Below are positions 1 to 8,209 of a DNA stretch of 64,000 bases, in pieces. The DNA comes from Candidatus Pseudobacter hemicellulosilyticus (lineage in GTDB: Bacteria > Bacteroidota > Bacteroidia > Chitinophagales > Chitinophagaceae). Where the stretch lies: contig CP119311.1 of assembly GCA_029202545.1 (NCBI GenBank), positions 4,836,001 to 4,900,000 of the forward strand. Direction: 5' to 3'. Under the pieces are notes generated by a model that did no database searches, was not told where the DNA came from, and was given only the letters and a program-made list of their open reading frames with translations. How positions within the stretch are numbered: the stretch's first letter is position 1; each line of letters opens with the position of its first letter. The position numbers and the translations under genes are program-made.

Positions 1-2
1 AA

Positions 3-518
3 ATGAGCAATTATAAAAGAGCCGCCGGCTGTTACGAGCAGGCCATTGAACGGGATTCCACCCGTGTCAACTGGATGTATGAAGCCGGGCTGACCTACTA
101 CGCTATCCCCGATGATAAAAAAGCCATCTACTGGTTTGAGAAGGCCGCCGCCAAAGGCTATAAACAGACCAACGATTTCCTGGAGAACCTGGGCAGCGCC
201 TATATGAACGTGGGCGACATTGAAAAGGGGGCCGGATACCTGAAGCAGGTGCTGGCACGCAAACCGAACGACAAGGAACTGATGTATGATATTGCCGACG
301 CCTACTACAAGTCCGGCAAATACCAGGAAGCTATTGACCAGTGGGACCAGGTGCTGGCCGTTGATAAAGAAAATGCCAACGCCCTTTTTATGATCGGCAT
401 GTCCTACATCAAAAAAGGGGAAAAACAGAAGGGCCAGCAGCTGTGCGACAAGGCCATTGAAATGGATCCTTCCCTCAAGAATAACCGCCAGGAACGCAAG
501 ATGCCGGGAGGCATGTAG
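3..518 (+). CDS. TPR-repeat protein, 5' end probably outside the window
   Basis: This 171-codon frame begins two bases inside the window, so the first ATG may be an internal methionine and the gene probably starts upstream. It holds about four tetratricopeptide repeats (helical pairs with the W/LG/Y..AI.. pattern, for example around KYQEAIDQWDQVL and NANALFMIGMSYIKKG). Such repeats are protein-interaction scaffolds. No signal peptide or catalytic motif is visible in this part. The protein ends in a short basic tail (NNRQERKMPGGM). A strong terminator follows 28 bp after the stop. The TPR fold is clear; the function cannot be assigned. Confidence 0.75.
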   Translation: MSNYKRAAGCYEQAIERDSTRVNWMYEAGLTYYAIPDDKKAIYWFEKAAAKGYKQTNDFLENLGSAYMNVGDIEKGAGYLKQVLARKPNDKELMYDIADAYYKSGKYQEAIDQWDQVLAVDKENANALFMIGMSYIKKGEKQKGQQLCDKAIEMDPSLKNNRQERKMPGGM

Positions 519-545
519 CATTACTATAACTTCTAAGAAACGTAT

Positions 546-599
546 AAAGCGAAGGGTTTACAGGCAAGGCAACGCCCTGTTTGTAAACCCTTCGCTTTT
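546..599 (+). terminator. Rho-independent terminator after the TPR gene
   Basis: A perfect 17-bp inverted repeat (AAAGCGAAGGGTTTACA at 546-562 against its complement at 582-598) encloses a 19-base loop and ends in TTTT. It lies just downstream of the TPR gene and upstream of the convergent beta-helix gene. The flanking A and T bases could let it work on both strands. Confidence 0.85.
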
Positions 600-618
600 C
601 TATGTTTTGAAGAATAGG

Positions 619-687
619 TTGGGACGAACCAATTCAGCAGGTTACCTGTAACAAACACAGGCCGGTACTGGAATAGGTTCGTCCCAA
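619..687. repeat. 12-bp inverted repeat built from the GGTTCGTCCC word
   Basis: TTGGGACGAACC at 619-630 is the exact reverse complement of GGTTCGTCCCAA at 676-687, with 45 bases between. The word recurs elsewhere in the window (see findings). The pair lies between two convergent genes, next to the stop codon of the minus-strand beta-helix gene. It may act as a 3' hairpin for that gene. Function is unknown. Confidence 0.55.
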
Positions 688-693
688 ACTTCT

Positions 694-3120
694 TTATTGT
701 TTGATCAGCTGTTGGCGGAACTGCAGTTGCTCACCACTCAGTTCCAGTATATACACGCCTTTGGGCAGGTTGTCCAGGTCTGTCAGCTGCATGGTATTTA
801 CTCCCGCAGCGCCTTTCAGGGTATAGGTCCGCAATGGTACGCCAGCCAGGTTGAACAAACGCAGTCGTAAGGGTTCTGTGCGTTTCAGCTGGTAGGATAG
901 ATTGAGGAAACTGCTGAAAGGATTGGGAGTGGCTTTGGCCACCAGCGTGCCCAGGTCGGCCCGGACAGAAAGTATTTTGCTCAGCGTGGACCGACCATCA
1001 ATATCCACCTGTTTCAGGCGATAATAGTTAACGGGTGCAGTGATACCGGCATCCAGGAAACTATACTCATTGACAGTACCGGATTGGGGAAGCACAGTAC
1101 CAATGCTGGTGTACAGGCTGCCATCCGTACTTTTCAGGACTTCAAAATGACTGTTGTTGACCTCGTTGGTAGTGCGCCATTTCACCAGTACATTCTTATT
1201 GTTCAACTGGGCGCTGAAGTCCAGCAGGGTTACCGGGGTAACTACTATAGTGGCCACGCCACTGAATTCAGAAGTGCTGGAAGGCGTTGTGGCGCTGGCA
1301 AAAGCCAGGGCCGTGATCCGGGTGCTGGCATTGATGGTAGCGCCTGCCGGGAACAGGAAGGAAGGGATAGTAAAACGGAAAGCAGCTTCCGAGCGGGTGC
1401 CGCCGGCGCCTGAACCTTCCATGGTGCCATCATAGGTACCGGTGCCGCCGATATTTTCATCGGGCACATCCAGGGAACCATCGTCCTGTACACGCACAAT
1501 CAGGGTCTGGCCTTCACCAAAATCCTTCAGGAATCCGGCGGGCTGATTAGGTCCTGCATCGGCAATATAAAATTCAATGACGCTGTTGGGCCGGGAAAAA
1601 CCTTCTATTACCAGGTCGTTGCTGCCGGTCAGTTGCACGGAAGTGATCACCGGTGCATTGAAGTAACCATTGGGGCCTACATCTCCATCGCCGTCATCAT
1701 TGATGGTAACGCTGTTATTGCCCAGGTCAATGCCCAGCCCGCCATTGTTGGCGAAGCTATTGGCAGAAAACTGGTTATTCACCAGGGACACGGCATCTAC
1801 AGAGCCATCTGTGGCAATGCCGTTACCCGTATTGTTATGGATCAGGTTGCGTTCATCCGGATCACCGAGGCCGTCATAATTTGAACCCACCAGGTTGTTG
1901 TTCACAGTATAGCCGGGGTTGGAGCGTGCGAAATAAATGCCATAACCCAGGTTACCGCCATTCAGTGTTGCTGCCTGGTTGGTGCCGATGGCATTACCTG
2001 CAATGACGTTATCGTTGCAGTCGCCATCAAAACCACCAAAGGACTCGGAGCTGACCAGGATACCGCCAATACCGTTAAAGCAGATGGTATTGCCTTCTGC
2101 GCTGTTATCGCCCAGGCCGTCCGTACCGATGCGGGTGCCGGAGCTGTTGAGCAGGTAGATACCCTGTTGGGTGTTAGCGGCCGGCACATCAGCAAGGCCC
2201 AGGCCAATCAGATTACCGGCAATGATATTGTCGTCTGATTGCAGCACCACAATACCGCGCTGTCCGCTAAAGCCAATGATATTGCCTTCCAGTGCATCCG
2301 AAGCGCCATTGCCATTGGTGCCGATGGTATTGCCGGAAGCCTGTACGGTGATCAGGATGCCATTGCGCGCATTACCAAAACCGGTGGTAGCATCAGCATT
2401 CTTGTTCAGCCCAATGATATTGCCGGCAACAGTTGATGTTCGGGTATTCCAGAGCGTTATGCCATCGCCTTCGCCGCCGCCGCTGGCGACAATCAGGTTC
2501 CCCTCGTTGATATCATCAGCATCATTGATGCCATCGTTCCCGATACCAATGATTACCCCCTGGTTAAAATTTGCGCCGAAATTGCCGAGGTTGGAGACAA
2601 TGGCGGCAGAGCCATTACCGAGGCCGGTAGCAGTTCCGCTGGCATTGGTGCCAAAATAGTTCCCCCATATATGCACGTTATTGGCGCCCTGCAGCATGTT
2701 GACGGCATAGCGGGGCGAACTGTAAACAGCCAGTCCCGCAATGCTGACATCGGGAGAACTGATAGTAAAGACATCTGAGCCGCCAGGCAGACCGCTGCCA
2801 TTGATATTGATAAGAATGGTACGGCCGCTGATGCTGCCGGCGATTGCGCCAGACTGTGAATACCCATCAATAAAGAGGGGGCCTGAAATAACAGGCAGGG
2901 CAGTGGTCAGATCAATGGTAAAAGGTCCCGTACCGGGGATAGCAAAGCTGATGACGTCTGCACCAGGCGTAGTATTACAGGTAGTGATAGCCTCCGCCAG
3001 GGAGCCGGCGCCACTGGCATTGGTATTGGTAACTACTGCGTCTGCTTTGGCTAAGGTGGAAAATAACAAGAGTGTAAGTACAGGCAAAGTTGTCCTGGCA
3101 AACAAGTAAAGTTTGTTCAT
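694..3120 (-). CDS. Secreted parallel beta-helix protein with T9SS type A sorting tail
   Basis: An 808-residue exported protein. Residues 1-26 form a signal peptide ending before ADAVV. Residues from about 30 to 530 carry many short repeats of the NxIxGNxIG/GNIIG type, including NNVHIWGNYFGTN and DDNIIAGNLIGLG. This is typical of right-handed beta-helix (NosD-like, polysaccharide-lyase-like) folds. A linker with Ig-like strands follows. The last ~80 residues (ATPNPF...YQLKR...LPKGVYILELS...QQLIKQ) match the type IX secretion C-terminal sorting domain, so the protein should be released or anchored at the cell surface. No lyase catalytic residues can be assigned. A role as adhesin or polysaccharide-acting protein is inference. 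Confidence 0.85.
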   Translation of the reverse strand: MNKLYLFARTTLPVLTLLLFSTLAKADAVVTNTNASGAGSLAEAITTCNTTPGADVISFAIPGTGPFTIDLTTALPVISGPLFIDGYSQSGAIAGSISGRTILININGSGLPGGSDVFTISSPDVSIAGLAVYSSPRYAVNMLQGANNVHIWGNYFGTNASGTATGLGNGSAAIVSNLGNFGANFNQGVIIGIGNDGINDADDINEGNLIVASGGGEGDGITLWNTRTSTVAGNIIGLNKNADATTGFGNARNGILITVQASGNTIGTNGNGASDALEGNIIGFSGQRGIVVLQSDDNIIAGNLIGLGLADVPAANTQQGIYLLNSSGTRIGTDGLGDNSAEGNTICFNGIGGILVSSESFGGFDGDCNDNVIAGNAIGTNQAATLNGGNLGYGIYFARSNPGYTVNNNLVGSNYDGLGDPDERNLIHNNTGNGIATDGSVDAVSLVNNQFSANSFANNGGLGIDLGNNSVTINDDGDGDVGPNGYFNAPVITSVQLTGSNDLVIEGFSRPNSVIEFYIADAGPNQPAGFLKDFGEGQTLIVRVQDDGSLDVPDENIGGTGTYDGTMEGSGAGGTRSEAAFRFTIPSFLFPAGATINASTRITALAFASATTPSSTSEFSGVATIVVTPVTLLDFSAQLNNKNVLVKWRTTNEVNNSHFEVLKSTDGSLYTSIGTVLPQSGTVNEYSFLDAGITAPVNYYRLKQVDIDGRSTLSKILSVRADLGTLVAKATPNPFSSFLNLSYQLKRTEPLRLRLFNLAGVPLRTYTLKGAAGVNTMQLTDLDNLPKGVYILELSGEQLQFRQQLIKQ

Positions 3121-3298
3121 ATGAGGTCCTTTTTGTGAAAATTTCAGGCTTAGGTAAGGCGGATGAAATTGGACTCAAAAAGGTTTTTAGATAGGAATGG
3201 AGAAAATTCGAACACTAATGTAAAAAGCTTTCTTGATAAAAAGCAATTTTTCTGTAGCCTGCTGACTACAAACGCACCGGCAAGCCCTAAATCGGGAA

Positions 3299-4810
3299 TC
3301 AGGGCCGGCCGGCAGCCAGTTCCAGGAAGGCATGGGGCAGGTAATCAATGAGATCGCCTGCCAGCAGGGACTGTTCCGACAGGTCCTCCGCGGCCAGATC
3401 CCCCGCCAGGCCATGCAGGTAGACCGCCAGGATGGCCGCCTGTTCGGGGATATACCCCTGGGCCAGCAGGCCCGTCAGCAGGCCTGTCAGCACATCCCCG
3501 GTACCGCCGGTAGCCATGCCGGGGTTACCGGTGCTGTTGAACCAGGCCAGTCCACCGGGGGTAGCCACCAGCGAATAAGCCCCTTTAAGGATAATGGTCA
3601 CTTGATGGGCTGCCGCCTGCTCCAGCGTCCGCTGTATACGTTCAAAATCGTTGGTGCATTTGCCAAACAGCCGCTCCAGCTCACCCACATGCGGGGTAAG
3701 AATGGTCTGCGGAGGCAGCTGTTGCAGCAGGTCCGGGTTCCTGGCCAGGGTATTGAGGCCATCGGCATCAATCACCAGCGGACCTTTCACTTTTTGCAGG
3801 ATGCTGCTTAATAAGGAGGCATGACTTTCCTGTTGTCCCCATCCAGGACCGATACCTACAGCTGAGTAAGCCTCCAATGCCCCGATAGTCTCCAGGTGAT
3901 CTCCGCCTTCCACTTTGCACATGGCCTCGGGGGCCGCCAGTTGCAGGATGGTATAGCCGGCTTCAGGAATATGGCAGGTGAGTTTCCCGGTACCGCTGCG
4001 CAGGCAGGAGCGGGCAGCCAGGACGGCGGCGCCCATCATGCCTTTACTGCCGGCTACCAGTGCTGCATGACCGAAATTTCCCTTGTGGGCAAATTTGTTG
4101 CGGGGCTGCAGGATGGCCTGCACCAGGGGCTGGTCTATCCATTGGTAACCCGCCGGCTGGGTGAGCAGGAAATCAGGAAGCAGTCCAATGTCCAGGATGC
4201 TCAGTTCGCCAATCCACTGGCTGTTCTCGGCCACCAGGAAGGCAGGCTTAAAACACTGGAAGGCCAGGGTATGATCTGCAATGACCACGGTATTGCCTTT
4301 GGAGCTGCTGTCGGCAAAAAGACCGGTGGGCATATCTATAGCGATGACGGTATTGCCGGACTGGTTGATATGGCTGACCACGGCGGCAGTCAGCCCTTCC
4401 AGCGGCCGGTTAAGGCCGGAGCCCAGCAGCGCGTCAATAACAATAGCCTCGTCCGGGATAGGGGTGAGGGTTTCTTCCGAAGAAATAAAGCGGACCTGCA
4501 CATGTGGGGTAGCATGGATCCGGGCCAGGTTGGCCTGGAAATCCGGCGTGCCCAGGTGGCCAAATTCCAGTATGGAAACGGTAACCGCATGCCCGGTACC
4601 TGCCAGCAGCCGGGCAATCACCAGCCCATCGCCGCCATTATTGCCTTTGCCGCAGAAAACCTGGAAGGAGTGGTCCTTGTAGTCGTTGTCGAGGAGCCAG
4701 TCCACACAGGCGGTGGCGGCCCTTTCCATCAGGTCGATGCTGGCAACAGGTTCCTGTGTTATTGTGTACTGGTCCCAGGCCCTGATCTGTTCGGCAGTGA
4801 GGATCTGCAT
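3299..4810 (-). CDS. nnr: Bifunctional NAD(P)H-hydrate epimerase / ADP-dependent dehydratase
   Basis: A 503-residue two-domain repair enzyme for damaged NAD(P)H. Residues 1 to about 215 form the YjeF_N epimerase domain: the start MQILTAEQIRAWDQ is typical, and FCGKGNNGGDGLVIAR is the hydrate-binding loop. Residues about 225-500 form the ribokinase-like dehydratase domain, with AGSKGMMGAAVLAARS and the ATP/ADP-binding GGTGDVLTGLLTGLLAQG near the end. Length matches the bifunctional family. It is divergent from the YefM-YoeB operon. Assignment is firm from both signature regions. Confidence 0.95.
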   Translation of the reverse strand: MQILTAEQIRAWDQYTITQEPVASIDLMERAATACVDWLLDNDYKDHSFQVFCGKGNNGGDGLVIARLLAGTGHAVTVSILEFGHLGTPDFQANLARIHATPHVQVRFISSEETLTPIPDEAIVIDALLGSGLNRPLEGLTAAVVSHINQSGNTVIAIDMPTGLFADSSSKGNTVVIADHTLAFQCFKPAFLVAENSQWIGELSILDIGLLPDFLLTQPAGYQWIDQPLVQAILQPRNKFAHKGNFGHAALVAGSKGMMGAAVLAARSCLRSGTGKLTCHIPEAGYTILQLAAPEAMCKVEGGDHLETIGALEAYSAVGIGPGWGQQESHASLLSSILQKVKGPLVIDADGLNTLARNPDLLQQLPPQTILTPHVGELERLFGKCTNDFERIQRTLEQAAAHQVTIILKGAYSLVATPGGLAWFNSTGNPGMATGGTGDVLTGLLTGLLAQGYIPEQAAILAVYLHGLAGDLAAEDLSEQSLLAGDLIDYLPHAFLELAAGRP

Positions 4811-4875
4811 GTGCTATAGATTAGAGGGCCAATCTACTGAAAAATGAAGCCCGTTAGGACAGGCAAAGAAAATAT

Positions 4876-4917
4876 TTTGTGCGTACATAAATAAGTACTT
4901 AATTTTGTACGCACAAA
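4876..4917 (+). promoter_or_regulatory. yefM-yoeB promoter inside a palindromic operator
   Basis: TTTGTGCGTACA (4876-4887) and its exact complement TGTACGCACAAA (4906-4917) form a 12-bp inverted repeat with an 18-base spacer. Between them sits a second small palindrome, AAGTACTT (4893-4900). The Bacteroidota promoter elements fall inside the arms: TTG at 4877-4879, a spacer of exactly 20, and TAATTTTG at 4900-4907. Antitoxin binding here would block both promoter elements, fitting the conditional autorepression known for YefM-YoeB. The start codon is 12 bp downstream. Confidence 0.85.
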
Positions 4918-4929
4918 CCACCCCCGGCC

Positions 4930-5184
4930 ATGAAAGTTGTAAACTATTCCGAATTCAGAAAAAATCTTGCACAGAACTTAAATGCTGTAAACATGGATAA
5001 AGAGATCGTCATTGTTTCCAGGACGCAGGGAAAAAGTGTGGTAGTGATGGATCTGGATGAATACAACGCCATCCAGGAAATGCTTCACCTCACCGGTACC
5101 AGGTCCAACCGCAAACGCCTTGAAGAGGCCGTTGCAGAAATGAACAAAAACAAGTTTGTCAGGAATAAACTAATTGAAAAATAG
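4930..5184 (+). CDS. yefM: YefM/Phd-family antitoxin
   Basis: An 84-residue type II antitoxin. The N-terminal MKVVNYSEFRKNLAQNLNAV followed by IVIVSRTQGKSVVVMDLDEYNAIQE is the Phd/YefM DNA-binding fold. The C-terminal part (about residues 55-84, charged and rich in N/K/E) should wrap around and neutralise the toxin. The stop codon directly abuts the ATG of the toxin gene, giving translational coupling. The promoter lies inside a palindromic operator upstream, the expected arrangement for autorepression by the antitoxin or the complex. Confidence 0.93.
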   Translation: MKVVNYSEFRKNLAQNLNAVNMDKEIVIVSRTQGKSVVVMDLDEYNAIQEMLHLTGTRSNRKRLEEAVAEMNKNKFVRNKLIEK

Positions 5185-5439
5185 ATGGAATTAGTCTGGC
5201 AGACGCATGCCTGGTCGGATTATCTGTACTGGCAGGTGCAGGACAAAAAAATACTGCAGCGCATCAATGAACTGATCAGAGATACGCTGCGTTCCCCATT
5301 TAAAGGGCTTGGCAAACCAGAGCCGCTGAAAGGCGACCTGTCCGGTTGCTGGAGCCGCCGCATCAGTGATGAGCATCGCCTGGTATATGCTGTTAAGGAC
5401 AAAAAGCTGCATATCCTGCAATGCAGGTTTCACTATTAG
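5185..5439 (+). CDS. yoeB: YoeB-family ribosome-dependent mRNA endonuclease toxin
   Basis: An 84-residue toxin closely resembling E. coli YoeB in length and sequence (DYLYWQ, INELIRDT, GKPEPLK, HRLVYAV). The catalytic residues known for YoeB are all in register: Glu46, Arg65, His83 and Tyr84. The toxin therefore looks intact. The family cleaves mRNA in the ribosomal A site. It has no gap from the antitoxin gene. It ends 13 bp before the convergent serine-hydrolase gene, with no clear terminator between them. Confidence 0.95.
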   Translation: MELVWQTHAWSDYLYWQVQDKKILQRINELIRDTLRSPFKGLGKPEPLKGDLSGCWSRRISDEHRLVYAVKDKKLHILQCRFHY

Positions 5440-5452
5440 CCCGGGCTTTCCT

Positions 5453-6745
5453 TTATTTCCTGGTATTTCCTGTCTTCTTTACAGCCGGTCCTGCTTTCTT
5501 ACGCTGCGCCAGGGCGGGTTTGCCCTTTGTGGCCACAGGCTTCTTTTTGCGCACGGTGGGTCTGGGCTGAACGGCTGTGGTCTCGCCGCCTTCACCGGCA
5601 TCGCCGCCCTGCTCATAATCGCCGAAGATATCTACCATTCCCCGCACAGAATAGATCCTTTTGGAATCATTGTTACAAAGGGCGATGATAGTGGCGTCCT
5701 CATCAATCAGGCGGTAGAAAGCAGTGCGGTTACCATGCCACCAGCCATTATGGTAGATCAGCCTTTTATTGTTCTTCAGCACATACATGCGCCAGCCCAG
5801 GCCATAATTGTGGATGCCGGGCTTTTCAAAGCTATAGGGAGAATAAGCGGCATTGAGGGTTTCCTGTTTAAAAAAGCGGCCGCTGCGCAGGGCCTGGTCC
5901 CATTTGAGGAGGTCGCGCACGGTGCTGTAAATATTCTTATCGCCATATACCAGGTCAAGGTAATCGAAGGGATAGGCCCGGCCGGTATTATAATAAGAGG
6001 GCAGGGCCCGGGCTGAATCGGCTTTGGTGAACACATATGTGTCCTTCATACCAATAGAGTCAAAAAAGGTCTGCTTCAGGAAATCGCCATAGAACAGCCC
6101 GCTCTGCTTTTCAACAATCAGCGCCAACAGGGCATAATTGGTATTGGAATAGCTGAAACTGCGGTTGGGGCGGCCGACCGGGATATCCTTACGGCGGGCT
6201 ATGAGGAAGTCCAGGACGCCCTGGTTGGTGACCTGTTTACGCTTATCCCAGCCCAGCTGCTCCATGTAATGATCATATTTGGGGATGCCGCTGCGGTGGT
6301 TGAGCAGCATGCGGACCGTTACCCCCTGGCAGGGAAATCCCGGCAGGTAGGCAGCTACCAGGCTATCGATCTGCAGGCGGCCCTGCTCCCAGAGCTTCAG
6401 CACGGCCATACCGGTAAAGGTCTTGGAGATGGAAGCCAGGTGGAAGGGGGTTTCCGCATGGATACTGTCCAGCCGCCTTTTGGGGTCGGCGTAGCCATTG
6501 TAATATTCGTAAATGGGCTGACCGTCCTTGGCTACCAGAATACTGCCGTTGAGGCTGTTATTCGGGAAAGCGCTGTCCACAAAGGCTTTGATCAGCGGGA
6601 GATAGTTGCCATAATCATTAGGGGGATTGCCCGCGTTGGCGGTAAGCGCGGACGGATCGGGTACTGCATCTTTGTGATTCGTTTGGCCACAGCTAAAAAC
6701 TACCAGCAACGCCAATGGGAGGAGCCTCAACAACTGCTTCAACAA
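5453..6745 (-). CDS. Serine-hydrolase lipoprotein of the beta-lactamase / PBP-like family
   Basis: A 430-residue lipoprotein: LALLVVFSC gives a lipobox with Cys19. The beta-lactamase class C/esterase motifs are in order: SxxK as Ser105-Ile-Ser-Lys108, Tyr199-Ser-Asn201, and His332-Asn-Gly334 in place of the KTG box. Members act as D-aminopeptidases, esterases or peptidoglycan hydrolases, and sequence alone does not choose between them. The last ~50 residues are an unusual tail rich in K, R, P and A (RKKKPVATKGK...KTGNTRK) that is not part of the catalytic fold. The gene is divergent from serA. Confidence 0.88.
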   Translation of the reverse strand: MLKQLLRLLPLALLVVFSCGQTNHKDAVPDPSALTANAGNPPNDYGNYLPLIKAFVDSAFPNNSLNGSILVAKDGQPIYEYYNGYADPKRRLDSIHAETPFHLASISKTFTGMAVLKLWEQGRLQIDSLVAAYLPGFPCQGVTVRMLLNHRSGIPKYDHYMEQLGWDKRKQVTNQGVLDFLIARRKDIPVGRPNRSFSYSNTNYALLALIVEKQSGLFYGDFLKQTFFDSIGMKDTYVFTKADSARALPSYYNTGRAYPFDYLDLVYGDKNIYSTVRDLLKWDQALRSGRFFKQETLNAAYSPYSFEKPGIHNYGLGWRMYVLKNNKRLIYHNGWWHGNRTAFYRLIDEDATIIALCNNDSKRIYSVRGMVDIFGDYEQGGDAGEGGETTAVQPRPTVRKKKPVATKGKPALAQRKKAGPAVKKTGNTRK

Positions 6746-6775
6746 TACTATTATTTTGATGGGTTAGATATTCGG

Positions 6776-6783
6776 CAAAACTA
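6776..6783 (-). promoter_or_regulatory. Candidate -7 box of the serine-hydrolase gene
   Basis: On the minus strand this reads TAGTTTTG, a full match to TAnnTTTG. It lies 31 bp upstream of the start codon, giving a leader of roughly 24 bases. The expected -33 position holds CTG rather than TTG, so only the -7 element is well supported. Confidence 0.45.
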
Positions 6784-6910
6784 CAATAAAGCTAACAATC
6801 GTTCAGTTTTGCAAAGGTTTTTTCATGTCAAATTTATGAGACATATTTGCAAAAACCTGAACGGCTGGTCACCGTTGTTGTTCTTAACGCAAAACACGAG
6901 CCATCCATAT

Positions 6911-8149
6911 ATGAGCGAGAAAAAAAATACGAGCTATCCCAAAGAAAAAGTCAACATCCTTTTCTTGGAGAACATCAGCGATGCAGCAGTCAGACATTTC
7001 CGCGAGGCCGGTTATACTTCCGTCAGAAAACTGGGCGGCGCCCTCACGGAAGAGGAACTGATCCGCGAGATCAAAGACGTACACCTGCTGGGTATCCGGT
7101 CCAAAACGCAGATCACACCGCGTGTACTGGAAGCGGCCAAAAAACTGCAGGCCATCGGCTGTTTCTGCATTGGGGTGAACCAGGTAGACCTCAAAGCCGC
7201 CACCCAGCATGGGGTGGTGGTGTTCAACGCTCCCTATTCCAATACCAGGTCTGTGGCCGAACTGGTGATAGGTCTGTCCATCATGCTCATCCGCCGTATT
7301 CCCGATAAGAACAAAGCCGCCCATGAAGGCATCTGGCAGAAAGAGGCCAAAGGCAGTTTTGAGCTCAGGGGCAAAACCCTGGGCATCATTGGCTATGGCA
7401 ATATCGGCACACAGGTCAGCGTGCTGGCCGAAGCCCTGGGTATGAAGGTCCTGTACTATGATGCAGTGACCAAACTGCCGCTGGGCAATGCCATTGGCAA
7501 AAAAACGTTAAAAGAAGTAGTCAGCCAGGCAGATATCATTACCCTGCATGTGCCGGATTCCGCCAGCACCAGGAATATGATCAATAAGACCAGTCTGAAG
7601 CAATTTAAAAAAGGAAGCATCCTGATCAACTATGCCCGGGGTGAAGTGGTGGACCTGGAAGCCCTGCGCAAGAGCATCCTGGACGGCCAGATCAGCGGGG
7701 CGGCTATTGATGTGTTCCCCTGGGAACCGGAAAAGAACGGGGATCGCTTCCAGACGCCATTGCAGGACCTGCCTAACGTGATCCTGACGCCGCATATCGG
7801 CGGCTCCACGGAGGAGGCCCAGGAAAATATCGGGGATGATGTCAGCAACAAGCTGTACCAGTTCCTGGAAGCCGGCGTTACTATTGGCTCCCATACTGTG
7901 CCGCCGCTGACCCTGCCGCCGCAGGAAGGCACCCACCGGATCCTGCACGTACACAGGAACGTGCCCGGCGTGCTCTCCGAGATCAACACAGAACTATCCA
8001 AAAACCGTATTAATATCCTTGGGCAGTACCTGAAAACCAATGATGACATCGGCTACGTGGTACTCGACGTGGACAGAAAACTGTCCAATACCGCTTCCGA
8101 GTTGCTGAAGAAAGTGAAGGGGACCATCAAGGTACGATTGCTGTATTAA
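6911..8149 (+). CDS. serA: D-3-phosphoglycerate dehydrogenase with ACT domain
   Basis: Oxidises 3-phosphoglycerate as the first step of serine synthesis. From the ATG at 6911 it is 412 residues, close to E. coli SerA (410). The open frame runs further upstream, but that part is shadow sequence of the divergent hydrolase. The NAD-binding GYGNIG is at 161-166. The catalytic Arg is in NYARGEVVD (Arg243) and the His is in LTPHIGGST (His295). Residues from about 340 form the ACT domain (HVHRNVPGVLSEINTEL) through which serine inhibits the enzyme. The N-terminal MSEKKNTSYPKEK is a short lead-in. Confidence 0.95.
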   Translation: MSEKKNTSYPKEKVNILFLENISDAAVRHFREAGYTSVRKLGGALTEEELIREIKDVHLLGIRSKTQITPRVLEAAKKLQAIGCFCIGVNQVDLKAATQHGVVVFNAPYSNTRSVAELVIGLSIMLIRRIPDKNKAAHEGIWQKEAKGSFELRGKTLGIIGYGNIGTQVSVLAEALGMKVLYYDAVTKLPLGNAIGKKTLKEVVSQADIITLHVPDSASTRNMINKTSLKQFKKGSILINYARGEVVDLEALRKSILDGQISGAAIDVFPWEPEKNGDRFQTPLQDLPNVILTPHIGGSTEEAQENIGDDVSNKLYQFLEAGVTIGSHTVPPLTLPPQEGTHRILHVHRNVPGVLSEINTELSKNRINILGQYLKTNDDIGYVVLDVDRKLSNTASELLKKVKGTIKVRLLY

Positions 8150-8209
8150 GGACAGCCCGGCAGGCCGGGATGAAGCCCCATCCGCGGCCGGGCGCAAATC
8201 AGGGAAAGA

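Noticed and set aside
6269..6910. N-terminal extension of the serA frame
   Set aside because: It overlaps the divergent serine-hydrolase gene and adds 214 residues with no SerA similarity; the ATG at 6911 gives the normal length.
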